From NCBI GenBank assembly GCA_019419995.1, contig JAHZHZ010000004.1, forward strand, positions 48,701 to 112,700: a stretch of 64,000 nucleotides of DNA, read 5' to 3'. The notes below the pieces were generated by a model. That model was not told where the DNA came from and made no database searches. It was given only the letters and a program-made list of their open reading frames with translations. The DNA comes from Clostridiales bacterium. Lineage in GTDB: Bacteria; Bacillota; Clostridia; Christensenellales; Aristaeellaceae. A program made the position numbers and the translations under genes. This document shows positions 43,584 through 51,286 of the stretch, in pieces. Positions within the stretch are counted from its first letter, which is position 1. Every line of letters begins with the position of its first letter.

Positions 43584-44602
43584 GCGCTTTTCCCCCCTTC
43601 AATACAGACCGCGTAGGAAATAGAAGGAATGCTCTGCCCCTGCAAACTGCTGGTGGTGCTGAGCATAGCGCCGGATCCGGCAATAAGAATTCTCTTCAAT
43701 TCCCCCTCTTCAAGGCGCTTCATGAGCCAACCGCAACTGACTGCCGCTACACAGCCGCAGCCGCTGCCGCCGGCATGAGGGTCCTGTTCTTGATAAAACA
43801 GGGAATTTCCGCAATCAATGAGCTTTGCATCGGGCATGTCCATCCCTCCTCGGTGGAACAGCTCCATCAGCAGGTTGCGGCCGATCCAGCCCAAATCTCC
43901 CGTAGCAATCAGGTCATAGTCACCAGCACTGCGACCGGTATCCGCCAGGTGAGCGCAAATGGTGTCGTACACTGCCGGAGCCATGGCCGCTCCCATGTGG
44001 TTGGAGTCTTTTATGTTTAAGTCTATCACCCGGCCCACCGTACCGGAACATACGCGCAGTCCTGGTGCTTCATCGCCTTTAACCAGCAGCACGCAGCCGC
44101 AGGCGGTGGCGGTCCAGGAGGCCTGGGGCGGACGCTGATTGCCCATTTCTAGGGGAAAACGGAACTGACGCTCGGCAGTGCAAAAATGGCTCGATGCACA
44201 GCATACGGCGTTGTCGGCGAAGCCGCCGCAGATGAGTGCGCTGGCCAATACCAGCGATTGCACAAAGGTGGAGCAGGCCCCGTACTGCCCCAAAAAGGGA
44301 ACGCCCAGTGCACGTGCGGCAAAACTGGAGGCAATAATCTGATTGTTGAGATCTCCGGCAACCATCAAGTGTACTTGATCGAGGGGCAAACCTGCACTCT
44401 GAAGGGTTCTTTCCACTGCACGATGCACCATTTCGCCTTCCGCCAGTTCCCAGGTTTTCATGCCTAGAAGATCGTCTTCCAAAATGACATCAAAATCTTC
44501 GGCCAGGGGACCCTTTCCCTCCTTGGGGCCGACGATGCTGGTTCGCGCAGCGATGCGGGGCGGACAGTCAAAACTAAAGCTTTGTGTACCCAAACGGCTC
44601 AT
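43580..44602 (-). CDS. spoVAD: stage V sporulation protein AD
   Basis: A 340-residue thiolase-fold protein with SRLGTQSFSFDCPPRI, VGPKEGKGPL, FDVILEDDLLG and SHFCTAERQFRFPLE. SpoVAD binds dipicolinic acid on the spore inner membrane. The ATG at 44602 overlaps the spoVAC stop (ATGA) with GGGGGTG ahead; a GTG three codons earlier is also open. Confidence 0.95.
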   Translation of the reverse strand: MSRLGTQSFSFDCPPRIAARTSIVGPKEGKGPLAEDFDVILEDDLLGMKTWELAEGEMVHRAVERTLQSAGLPLDQVHLMVAGDLNNQIIASSFAARALGVPFLGQYGACSTFVQSLVLASALICGGFADNAVCCASSHFCTAERQFRFPLEMGNQRPPQASWTATACGCVLLVKGDEAPGLRVCSGTVGRVIDLNIKDSNHMGAAMAPAVYDTICAHLADTGRSAGDYDLIATGDLGWIGRNLLMELFHRGGMDMPDAKLIDCGNSLFYQEQDPHAGGSGCGCVAAVSCGWLMKRLEEGELKRILIAGSGAMLSTTSSLQGQSIPSISYAVCIEGGKSA

Positions 44603-45057
44603 AACAGCCACCCCCTGATGATGAAGTAGATGAAGCCCACCAGCATGGAACTGGTGATGCCAAAGGTGAGCACTGGTCCTGCTAGTTGAAAGATGCGTGC
44701 GCCAATGCCTAGTACAATTCCTTCCCTGCGAAATTCAATGGCTGGCGCCGCCACGGAATTGGCAAAACCTGTGATGGGAACAATGGAGCCTGCCCCCGCG
44801 TAACGGCCTATTTGGTCATAGATTCCGATGCCGGTGAGGGTCGTTCCCAGAAAGATCAAAACCACGGATGTGAACATTGGAGCAGTTAATTCGCTCAACT
44901 TCAAAACATCCGCTAGAAGATTGAGAGCCTGGCCAATGCAGCAAATTGTTCCGCCCACCCAAAATGCCCGCAGGCAGCCTTGTAGATGGCGCGATGGCGG
45001 GGTGAGTCGAGTTACCAGTCGTGCGTAATCCTCGGGAGATATGGGTTGTCGGTTCAT
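44599..45057 (-). CDS. spoVAC: stage V sporulation protein AC
   Basis: A 152-residue membrane protein (LRAFWVGGTICCIGQALNLL, GSIVPITGFANSVAAPAIEFRREG), matching SpoVAC, the mechanosensitive part of the dipicolinic acid channel. GAGGAGGCGAAA precedes its ATG, which overlaps a tiny upstream ORF. It indicates that the organism forms, or descends from formers of, endospores. Confidence 0.94.
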   Translation of the reverse strand: MNRQPISPEDYARLVTRLTPPSRHLQGCLRAFWVGGTICCIGQALNLLADVLKLSELTAPMFTSVVLIFLGTTLTGIGIYDQIGRYAGAGSIVPITGFANSVAAPAIEFRREGIVLGIGARIFQLAGPVLTFGITSSMLVGFIYFIIRGWLL

Positions 45058-45170
45058 ATTTTCGCCTCCTCATTGCGCAGGTGCTCCTGACCGCCGGAAA
45101 AGCGGGGTTCGTCCACAACATAGCGCGTTGGAAATTCCAGATCCACTTTGGCTTTTTCAGATTGTCTCAT
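45054..45170 (-). CDS. micro-ORF (38 residues) ahead of spoVAC
   Basis: A short hydrophilic ORF starting MRQSEKAKVDLEFPTRYVVD. It has AAAGGAG about 10 bases before the ATG, ends in an ATGA overlap with spoVAC, and overlaps the preceding micro-ORF by 14 bases. It has no recognised family. The overlaps and ribosome site argue that it is translated; it may also be a coupling leader for spoVAC. Confidence 0.6.
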   Translation of the reverse strand: MRQSEKAKVDLEFPTRYVVDEPRFSGGQEHLRNEEAKI

Positions 45171-45324
45171 GGTGCAAAATCTCCTTTACCCATTCTGCTT
45201 GGGAAAATAGCAGGGGCTGTGGTTGGCGGGGAAACAGTGCTTCTAATGCATAGCCCAGACTGACCAGTAGTGCGATAATAGCAATGGCCAGTATCCAGGC
45301 GTATAAGAACAGATGTTTTTGCAT
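45157..45324 (-). CDS. small membrane protein (55 residues) heading the spoVA operon
   Basis: An ORF starting MQKHLFLYAWILAIAIIALL: one hydrophobic helix (about 5-27), then a short polar tail (FPRQPQPLLFSQAEWVKEIL). GAGAGG lies nine bases before the ATG. It is in line with the spoVA genes and overlaps the next micro-ORF. No family recognised; SpoVAA and SpoVAB are larger, so it is not simply one of them. Confidence 0.6.
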   Translation of the reverse strand: MQKHLFLYAWILAIAIIALLVSLGYALEALFPRQPQPLLFSQAEWVKEILHHETI

Positions 45325-45356
45325 GATGCAAACCTCTCTTCAAGATTCCTTGGATA

Positions 45357-45387
45357 TATTCTGCTCCAAACCGCGTTGCATTATGAG
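45357..45387 (-). promoter_or_regulatory. possible forespore (sigma-G/F-like) promoter of the spoVA operon
   Basis: On the minus strand CTCATA (45382-45387), an 18-base gap and CAGAATA (45357-45363), one base off the sigma-G -10 consensus CATAATA. There is no vegetative promoter of similar quality here. Confidence 0.35.
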
Positions 45388-45517
45388 AGCATGGGAATAT
45401 GTTCTAATTTGGAATATTTGCAAATGTAAATCTGAAAAAATTTCGCATTGTGCATAAAAGATGCTTGGCGAACAAGTGATTATTCCAAAAACACAGATAT
45501 TAGGGAAATAAATACGA

Positions 45518-45546
45518 TTGATGTTTGAACATGCGCATGCTATAAT
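45518..45546 (+). promoter_or_regulatory. promoter of the FucI-like isomerase gene
   Basis: TTGATG (45518-45523), 17 bases, TATAAT (45541-45546) with extended -10 TGC, about 55 bases before the ATG. Confidence 0.75.
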
Positions 45547-45600
45547 TTTCACATAAGTTGCACAGCAACAAACAAATTGGAATGAAGGAGACGAAGACGG

Positions 45601-46992
45601 ATGACTTTTGCGCTTTATTTTGCCAATCGTGGATTTTTTCCGGAGACGCTGATTGCCAGTGCTCGCCAAGAAATGTATGCAGCTGTGGAAAAAGCTGGGT
45701 ATCAGCACATCGAAATGGCGCCTGACGCTACTCGCAATGGAGCAATTGAGACCGCCGATGAGGGCCGCGTCTATGCGAAATGGCTCAAGGATCACGAGGG
45801 AGAATTTGATGGTGTGATCATGTGCCTGCCCAATTTCGGCGATGAAAATGGCGCAGTTCCGGCTTTGCGGGATGCCAATGTGCCCATTTTCATTCAGGCG
45901 TATCCCGATGAATTTGGACTTATGGACTTTGAGCATCGTCGGGATTCCTATTGCGGAAAATTCTCTATTTCCGATATGTTCAATCAGTTTGGCATCAAAT
46001 ATACGCTGTTCCCGCCCCATGTGGTGCATCCGTCCAGCGATGCATTTCAAAAGAATCTGAAGGACTTTGCAGCCGTATGCCGCGTGGTCAAGGCCAACCG
46101 CCGCTTTACCATTGGCGGAATCGGCGCCCGCACCACTGCGTTTAAGACGGTGCGCTGGGACGAGGTTACTCTGCAGAAGTATGGAATTACCTTTGAATCC
46201 TACGATCTTTCCGAGCTCTTTAGCCGCATGCGCGCCATGAAGGACGGCCGCGACGCCGTAAAGGAAAAGATGGAGGCGCTCAAGAAATATACCGACTTCA
46301 GCAAGTGCCCCGAAGAGCACATGAAGTGGATCACCAAGATGGCTGTAGCCATTGACGATATGGTGGAAAGCTATCATTTTGACGCTCTGTCCCTACGCTG
46401 CTGGAATGAAATGCACCAGGAATTTGCCATCTGCCCCTGCGTGTTGCTGAGTGAACTGAACAACCGAGGCATTGCTACTTCTTGTGAGATGGATGTGGCC
46501 AACGTGGTCACGATGCGTGCCCTTCAGGCGGCGTCTGAGGGCCCGGCTGGCTGCGTGGACTGGAACAACAATTATGGCGATGATCCCGATAAGGTCATTC
46601 TTTTCCACTGTGGCCCCATTGCCCAGGATCTGATGGAAGCGAGGGGAACAGTTGGCGTTCACAAGATGTTTGCCAAGGGCAACGATCCGGATCATGGCTG
46701 GGGAGTGAATGAGGGACGCATCGCGGCGATGCCCATGACCTATTCCTCTGCTACTACCCTCAATGGAAAGCTGTACACCTACGCTGGCGAAGGTTCCTTT
46801 ACTGGTGAACCCATTGAAGATGCTTACTTTGGTTGCGCAGGTGTGGCCAAGATCGAAGATTTGCAGCGCAAAGTCATCTATATGCAGCGAGCAGGCTTCC
46901 GCCATCACACCACATTTGCCCGCGGCCATGTAAAGGAGATTATGGGCGAAGCGTTTGCCAACTATCTTGGTTATGAATATAAGGAACTGTAA
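45601..46992 (+). CDS. L-fucose/L-arabinose isomerase-family protein
   Basis: A 463-residue protein of the FucI/AraA-like superfamily (three-domain sugar isomerases). Segments such as RWDEVTLQKYGITFESYDLSE (central), CWNEMHQEFAICPC, LNNRGIATSCEMDV and the C-terminal FHCGPIAQDL fit the uncharacterised FucI-AraA group, not classical FucI. It probably interconverts an aldose and a ketose with a divalent metal. It stands alone with its own promoter; no kinase or aldolase is beside it. AAGGAG is 10 bases before the ATG. The substrate is unknown. Confidence 0.82.
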   Translation: MTFALYFANRGFFPETLIASARQEMYAAVEKAGYQHIEMAPDATRNGAIETADEGRVYAKWLKDHEGEFDGVIMCLPNFGDENGAVPALRDANVPIFIQAYPDEFGLMDFEHRRDSYCGKFSISDMFNQFGIKYTLFPPHVVHPSSDAFQKNLKDFAAVCRVVKANRRFTIGGIGARTTAFKTVRWDEVTLQKYGITFESYDLSELFSRMRAMKDGRDAVKEKMEALKKYTDFSKCPEEHMKWITKMAVAIDDMVESYHFDALSLRCWNEMHQEFAICPCVLLSELNNRGIATSCEMDVANVVTMRALQAASEGPAGCVDWNNNYGDDPDKVILFHCGPIAQDLMEARGTVGVHKMFAKGNDPDHGWGVNEGRIAAMPMTYSSATTLNGKLYTYAGEGSFTGEPIEDAYFGCAGVAKIEDLQRKVIYMQRAGFRHHTTFARGHVKEIMGEAFANYLGYEYKEL

Positions 46993-47065
46993 TTGATATG
47001 CCTTGGGGTCCGTGCGGTGGAGAGCATATGTACGGACCCCGTTGTTATTTAGAGAATTGCACATC

Positions 47066-47094
47066 TTGACAGCAGGCCCATTTCGCATTATAAT
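47066..47094 (+). promoter_or_regulatory. consensus promoter before the small membrane protein and tRNA-Leu
   Basis: A perfect TTGACA (47066-47071), 17-base spacer, TATAAT (47089-47094). No terminator lies between the ORF and the tRNA, so it probably serves both. Confidence 0.9.
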
Positions 47095-47122
47095 ATTCTT
47101 ACTTTTGAAAGAGGAGAAAAAT

Positions 47123-47407
47123 ATGGGTATACTTTGTATTGTTGTCGGCGTGGCTGCATTGGTCGCGAGTACGGGAATTGGTTTTCTGATTGCCAATGAG
47201 ATTGCGTCCAACGCCCTGTATATGTCGCTCCTGGCGATGAAGACGGTCACACCCGTTTATGTGGTGAGCGTGGGTGCCTGCTTTGTGGTGGGCCTTTTGA
47301 TCTGTCTGAGTCTGGTGACCAGTGGCATGATCTACAACCAAGTTTGTAAGAACAGCGCGGCAATACGCAAATTGAATCGCACCCTGCGCAAATCTGAAGA
47401 AGAATGA
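47123..47407 (+). CDS. small two-helix membrane protein, unknown
   Basis: A 94-residue protein with two hydrophobic segments (residues about 2-26, ILCIVVGVAALVASTGIGFL; and about 42-68, VTPVYVVSVGACFVVGLLIC) and a basic, charged C-terminal tail (AAIRKLNRTLRKSEEE). The start at 47123 follows AGAGGAGAAAA; earlier in-frame codons lie upstream of the promoter and cannot be used. No family recognised. It ends 13 bases before tRNA-Leu. Confidence 0.75.
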   Translation: MGILCIVVGVAALVASTGIGFLIANEIASNALYMSLLAMKTVTPVYVVSVGACFVVGLLICLSLVTSGMIYNQVCKNSAAIRKLNRTLRKSEEE

Positions 47408-47420
47408 TGGTGGACCTCTT

Positions 47421-47507
47421 GCTGAAATGGCGGAATCGGCAGACGCAGCGGACTTAAAATCCGCTATTCGAAAGAATGTACGGGTTCAAGTCCCGTTTTC
47501 AGCACCA
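47421..47507 (+). tRNA. tRNA-Leu (anticodon TAA)
   Basis: An 87-base class II tRNA with a 7-base acceptor stem GCTGAAA/TTTCAGC, D-arm, anticodon stem GCGGA/TCCGC with loop CTTAAAA (anticodon TAA), a long variable arm (TATTCGAAAGAATGTA), T-loop GTTCAAG and an encoded 3' CCA. It reads UUA (and UUG by wobble). Confidence 0.96.
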
Positions 47508-47516
47508 AATCTTCGC

Positions 47517-47563
47517 ATCCGAACCTGTTCCCAAAGGAGGATAGGTTCGGATTATTTATTTCT
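47517..47563 (+). terminator. terminator after tRNA-Leu
   Basis: ATCCGAACCT (47517-47526) pairs with AGGTTCGGAT (47543-47552), then TATTTATTTCTTT. Confidence 0.82.
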
Positions 47564-48098
47564 TTGACTGTTGCGTGGATATCTTTTTTCCATATGGAGT
47601 GAAGCATCTAAGCAGCTGCCCAAAAGAAGGCAGCAGAAAACGCGTTTCAATGAGCAAATACTTATTGGAACGCGCTTTATTGTACACCATCTTTTGACGA
47701 TATAGACTGTACCATCCAAATCTGTCCAGGTACTTCCTAGATTATGACAGTTTTGGCAAAACTTCAGGGCCATTCTCAGAAATATATAGCTGATAAATCC
47801 AATTTTCTATGGAGAAGGCGTTATAGAAGCGTACCTACTTTCAACAGGAATGGGGTACATTGCTCTTTCCATTCCGTGACGACTCTCTGTTGAAGGAAGT
47901 TCTAGCCCCTGGGTAGGTATAAGGGAAATGCACTGTATTTTTCATATTCGGTTGCATGTTTTTCTTCCAAACACCTATCGTATGAGGCGATTATATCATA
48001 AAGTGTGCCATCGGATAAATTAATAAGAGCGAACATGAACGGGACGTGCTGTTATATCCCAACCTGTATTTGTAAAGCGTAAAACGATTTCAAAAATT
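47564..48098. other. A+T-rich gene-free stretch
   Basis: About 535 bases with no gene I can support. It contains an 11-base inverted repeat with one mismatch (CGCGTTTCAAT at 47641-47651, ATTGGAACGCG at 47664-47674). A leftward 73-codon frame (47552-47773) has no ribosome site and an unlikely composition. It may be the remains of a lost gene. Confidence 0.45.
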
Positions 48099-48123
48099 GC
48101 GGCCGCTCAAGAAGAGCGGCCGC
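48093..48123 (-). terminator. terminator downstream of the YugP peptidase gene
   Basis: GCGGCCGCTC (48099-48108) pairs with GAGCGGCCGC (48114-48123); on the minus strand it is followed by AATTTTTG. Confidence 0.8.
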
Positions 48124-48189
48124 ATCATTGGGCAAAGGGTTCTGCATTTGGATAAATGGAAAAACTACTCTGATCTACCGTGCATTGCT

Positions 48190-48894
48190 TTAGTCCCGAT
48201 CGGATCTGCGTACCAACAACAACAGGCGCAGCAACTGTGTAATGGCAACAGCAAGCGCTGCCACGTAGGTCAGTGCCGCTGCAGTGAGCACGCGCTTTGA
48301 TCCTTCAATCTCATCAGCGCTGAGGGAGCCATCGCTCTCCAGGGCAGCTATAGCTCGATGGCTGGCGTTGAATTCTGTGGGCAGGGTGATCAGCTGAAAC
48401 AGGGCGCTCAGGGAAAAACAGGCTACGCCTATATATGCGATGGTGGTGAACATGGAACCCGCGTAGGAAAACAGGATGCCGATGAGAATCAGGGGCATGG
48501 CCAGCTGGGAACCAATGTTTGTGATGGGTACGATGGCGTTGCGAATGCGGAGAGGAGCATATCCCTGGGCGTGCTGCACAGCATGTCCGCATTCGTGGGC
48601 GGCAACACCTATGGCAGCTGTGGTGGGGGCAGAGTAAACTCCCTCGGAAAGGCGGACAACCTTAGTTCTGGGATCGTAGTGATCCGTAAGGTTTCCTGAG
48701 ATGGACTCAATGCGTACGTCGGACAAGCCATTGGCGTCCAGAATCAATCGAGCGGCTTCAGCTCCGGTCATGTTGCAGCGAACCCGTTGCTTGGAATATT
48801 TGGCAAAGGTGGAATTGACCCTGGCACTGGCCCACAGCGCAAACAAAATTGCGGGCAAGACCAAAACAATATAGATCCAATCAATATACATCAT
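48190..48894 (-). CDS. YugP-type zinc metallopeptidase, membrane-bound
   Basis: A 234-residue protein of the neutral zinc metallopeptidase family (YugP, PF04298). There is an N-terminal membrane helix (WIYIVLVLPAILFALWASARV), the zinc motif AAHECGHAVQHA (HExxH form) and three further hydrophobic segments. SKQRVRCNMTGAEAAR and LSEGVYSAPTTAAIGVA are family stretches. The substrate is unknown. AGGAGGCAG precedes the ATG; a TATAAT box (48926-48931, minus strand) lies 30 bases upstream. Confidence 0.9.
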   Translation of the reverse strand: MMYIDWIYIVLVLPAILFALWASARVNSTFAKYSKQRVRCNMTGAEAARLILDANGLSDVRIESISGNLTDHYDPRTKVVRLSEGVYSAPTTAAIGVAAHECGHAVQHAQGYAPLRIRNAIVPITNIGSQLAMPLILIGILFSYAGSMFTTIAYIGVACFSLSALFQLITLPTEFNASHRAIAALESDGSLSADEIEGSKRVLTAAALTYVAALAVAITQLLRLLLLVRRSDRD

Positions 48895-49041
48895 TCTGCC
48901 TCCTGAAATTCAGTTTCGTGGTAAAATTATATATACACCGGTTTAAATTAGTTTAAACTCTTTTCCTGTTAAAATTAAATGATATTCCGTTGAAAACGTT
49001 CACTGATGCACAGAAAATTGGAGACAGATGTAGGAAAAATT

Positions 49042-50724
49042 TCAAGTCCCAGCTTTCCCTCTCTCAAGCGCGGCGGCGATGAAGCCCAGAAACAGGGGAT
49101 GGGGCCGATTGGGTCGGCTCTTAAATTCGGGATGAAATTGTACCCCCACATAAAAGGATTCCTGGGAAAGTTCGACTGCTTCCACCAGCGTTCCGCTGGG
49201 AGAGACACCGCTTAAGGTCATACCGGATTGTTGTAGTTGTTTGCGGTAGAGGTTGTTCAGCTCATATCTGTGGCGATGTCGCTCAGCAATATGCGAGACG
49301 CCGTAACACCGGTAAAGCGTGCTTTCCGGCTTTATTTCACAGGGATAACTGCCCAGGCGCAGGGTGCCACCCTTGTCAATCTGATCACTTTGCCCGGGCA
49401 TGAAACTGATTACGGGATGGGGAGTTTTGGGATCAAATTCGTATGAATTGGCTGCGTGAAGGCCTGCGGCATGGCGCGCATATTCGATTACGGCGATTTG
49501 CATTCCCAGGCAGATGCCCAAATAGGGAACATGATGTTTGCGGGCGTATTGCGCGGCAAGAATCATACCCTCAATACCTCTGGAGCCAAATCCGCCGGGA
49601 ATGAGGATGCCATCCAGGCCTTGCAGTTGATCTGCGCAATTGTTGGCGGTGAGTTGCTCCGAATCAATCCATTGGATGTCAATCTTTGTATCCAGCGCAT
49701 ACCCGGCGTGGCGAAGGGCTTCTGCCACGGAAAGATAGGCGTCGTGCAGCTGGACATATTTTCCCACCAAACCGATGGTTACCTTTTTGCTTTGGCGGCG
49801 GATATGCTCTATCATGGCCGTCCAATCGTTGAGATCAGGTGGTGAGGTTTGAATATTCAATTCGCGGCATACGATTTCAGAAAGGTTTGCCTTTTCAAGC
49901 ATCAGTGGGGCTTCATAGAGAATTGGAAGAGTAAGATTTTCAATGACACAGTCTGGAGCTACATTGCAGAAGCTGGCTACCTTGCGAAAGATGCTTTCGT
50001 CGATAATTTTTTCATCTGTGCGGAGAATGATGATGTCTGGGGAGATGCCCATACCCTGCAATTCCTTAACGGAGTGCTGTGTAGGTTTGGATTTATGTTC
50101 CCCCGAGGCTTTCAAATAGGGAACCAAGGTTACGTGGATGTACAGCGCGTTGCCCCGGCCGACTTCCCGGCCGACCTGCCGGATGGCCTCGATGAAGGGC
50201 TGGCTCTCAATGTCGCCAATGGTGCCGCCAATTTCTGTGATGACGATATCAGCGTCTGCCTTTTTGCCAACAGAGTAGATAAAGTGCTTAATTTCATCGG
50301 TGATGTGGGGAATGGTCTGCACGGTTGAACCCAGGTATCCGCCCTGCCGCTCTCGGGAAATGACATTTGCATAGACTTTGCCTGTGGTCAAATTGGAATA
50401 TTTGTTCAGATCTTCGTCGATGAATCGCTCGTAGTGTCCCAGGTCAAGATCCGCTTCGGCGCCATCTTCTGTCACATACACTTCGCCATGTTGGTAGGGG
50501 CTCATGGTTCCCGGATCCACATTAATATAGGGATCGAGTTTCTGAGCTGCCACCTTTAGCCCTCTGGCTTTTAACAGGCGGCCAAGGGAAGCCGCGGTAA
50601 TGCCCTTTCCCAGGCCAGAGACCACGCCGCCCGTTACAAAGATGTACTTCTTTGTCATTTTTTTGCCGGTGGGTGTGGAATGGTCTGAAGCAAATGTTTG
50701 ATTGAGCAGTTGTACAGTCTCCAT
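49042..50724 (-). CDS. pyrG: CTP synthase, possibly with a 22-residue N-terminal extension
   Basis: The protein makes CTP from UTP, ATP and glutamine. The synthase half begins TKKYIFVTGGVVSGLGKGI and the glutaminase half has GICLGMQ with the Cys nucleophile and a C-terminal FHPEF. The usual start would be the ATG at 50658 (538 residues), but that codon has no ribosome site, while the in-frame ATG at 50724 has GGGAGG at a good distance and would add 22 residues (METVQLLNQTFASDHSTPTG and on). I give the longer form; both are possible. A leader terminator upstream suggests control by nucleotide level. Confidence 0.93.
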   Translation of the reverse strand: METVQLLNQTFASDHSTPTGKKMTKKYIFVTGGVVSGLGKGITAASLGRLLKARGLKVAAQKLDPYINVDPGTMSPYQHGEVYVTEDGAEADLDLGHYERFIDEDLNKYSNLTTGKVYANVISRERQGGYLGSTVQTIPHITDEIKHFIYSVGKKADADIVITEIGGTIGDIESQPFIEAIRQVGREVGRGNALYIHVTLVPYLKASGEHKSKPTQHSVKELQGMGISPDIIILRTDEKIIDESIFRKVASFCNVAPDCVIENLTLPILYEAPLMLEKANLSEIVCRELNIQTSPPDLNDWTAMIEHIRRQSKKVTIGLVGKYVQLHDAYLSVAEALRHAGYALDTKIDIQWIDSEQLTANNCADQLQGLDGILIPGGFGSRGIEGMILAAQYARKHHVPYLGICLGMQIAVIEYARHAAGLHAANSYEFDPKTPHPVISFMPGQSDQIDKGGTLRLGSYPCEIKPESTLYRCYGVSHIAERHRHRYELNNLYRKQLQQSGMTLSGVSPSGTLVEAVELSQESFYVGVQFHPEFKSRPNRPHPLFLGFIAAALERGKAGT

Positions 50725-50882
50725 TTTTATCCTCCCATAGCCATCTTCATTGTTTCAACATTGAAATTGTGCGGATCATTGATGTGACTCACCTGATGAT
50801 ACAAGTCACTCCCTTATTTTCACATGCTTTGCACATCATGTAGAGGCTTCCTCCCCTCATTCTGCCGATTTAAATATAAAAA

Positions 50883-50917
50883 GAGCAAAAGCGCCCTACA
50901 ACATCGCGCCTTTGCTC
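50883..50917 (-). terminator. promoter-proximal terminator in the pyrG leader
   Basis: On the minus strand GAGCAAAGGCGC pairs with GCGCTTTTGCTC (span 50883-50917, one bulge-like mismatch), followed by TTTTTATATTT. The stem begins only a few bases after the expected transcription start near 50921. This is the layout of an attenuator of pyrG. Confidence 0.78.
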
Positions 50918-50927
50918 AGTTACATGG

Positions 50928-50956
50928 ATAATAGCATTCCGGATTTAACTTGTCAA
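50928..50956 (-). promoter_or_regulatory. promoter of pyrG
   Basis: On the minus strand consensus TTGACA (50951-50956), 17 bases, TATTAT (50928-50933). Confidence 0.85.
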
Positions 50957-51069
50957 GAGCCTCGTTGCATATTTTTGGAAGAAGAATGGGGGAGCTTTTT
51001 AAATATTTGGTTCACTTCTTGGCTGGGAATTTTTTATGATGAAAAAATCAATGATGAATATTGCAAAAC

Positions 51070-51098
51070 TTGACAAGTTTTTCTTGATTGAATATAAT
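51070..51098 (+). promoter_or_regulatory. promoter of guaA
   Basis: Perfect TTGACA (51070-51075), 17 bases, TATAAT (51093-51098). It is divergent from the pyrG promoter, with the two -35 boxes 113 bases apart. Confidence 0.9.
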
Positions 51099-51110
51099 GT
51101 AACTGTATTG

Positions 51111-51151
51111 CAAGGATGTCCTAAGGAGAGGCATCCTTGTTGTACTTTTTG
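51111..51151 (+). terminator. promoter-proximal hairpin in the guaA leader
   Basis: CAAGGATG (51111-51118) pairs with CATCCTTG (51132-51139), with a smaller TCC/GGA pairing inside, then TTGTACTTTTTGTTTTG. It begins about five bases after the expected start of transcription. It is a likely attenuator; the leader lacks the three-way purine riboswitch layout. Confidence 0.68.
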
Positions 51152-51286
51152 TTTTGCTCTTGAAATGGTTAATCGGGGTTCTGGAAAGCAAACAGCCATC
51201 TGGCCCGCAATACTTTTATACTGAACAGGCTGGCTGATATAGTGCTGCCAATGGGTAAAAAACCGGCACAAGGAAAGGGTGTTTGG

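Noticed and set aside
47552..47773. Leftward 73-codon ORF after tRNA-Leu
   Set aside because: It has no ribosome site, overlaps the tRNA terminator and has an unusual residue mix without a family match.
50883..50956. Bacillus-type reiterative GGG start at pyrG
   Set aside because: The base run expected at the predicted start (about 7 bases after TATTAT) is AACTGAG rather than GGG, so the known slippage mechanism cannot be claimed.
51099..51286. Purine riboswitch before guaA
   Set aside because: Only one simple hairpin and a loose second pairing are visible; the three-way junction core and the conserved loop sequences are missing.
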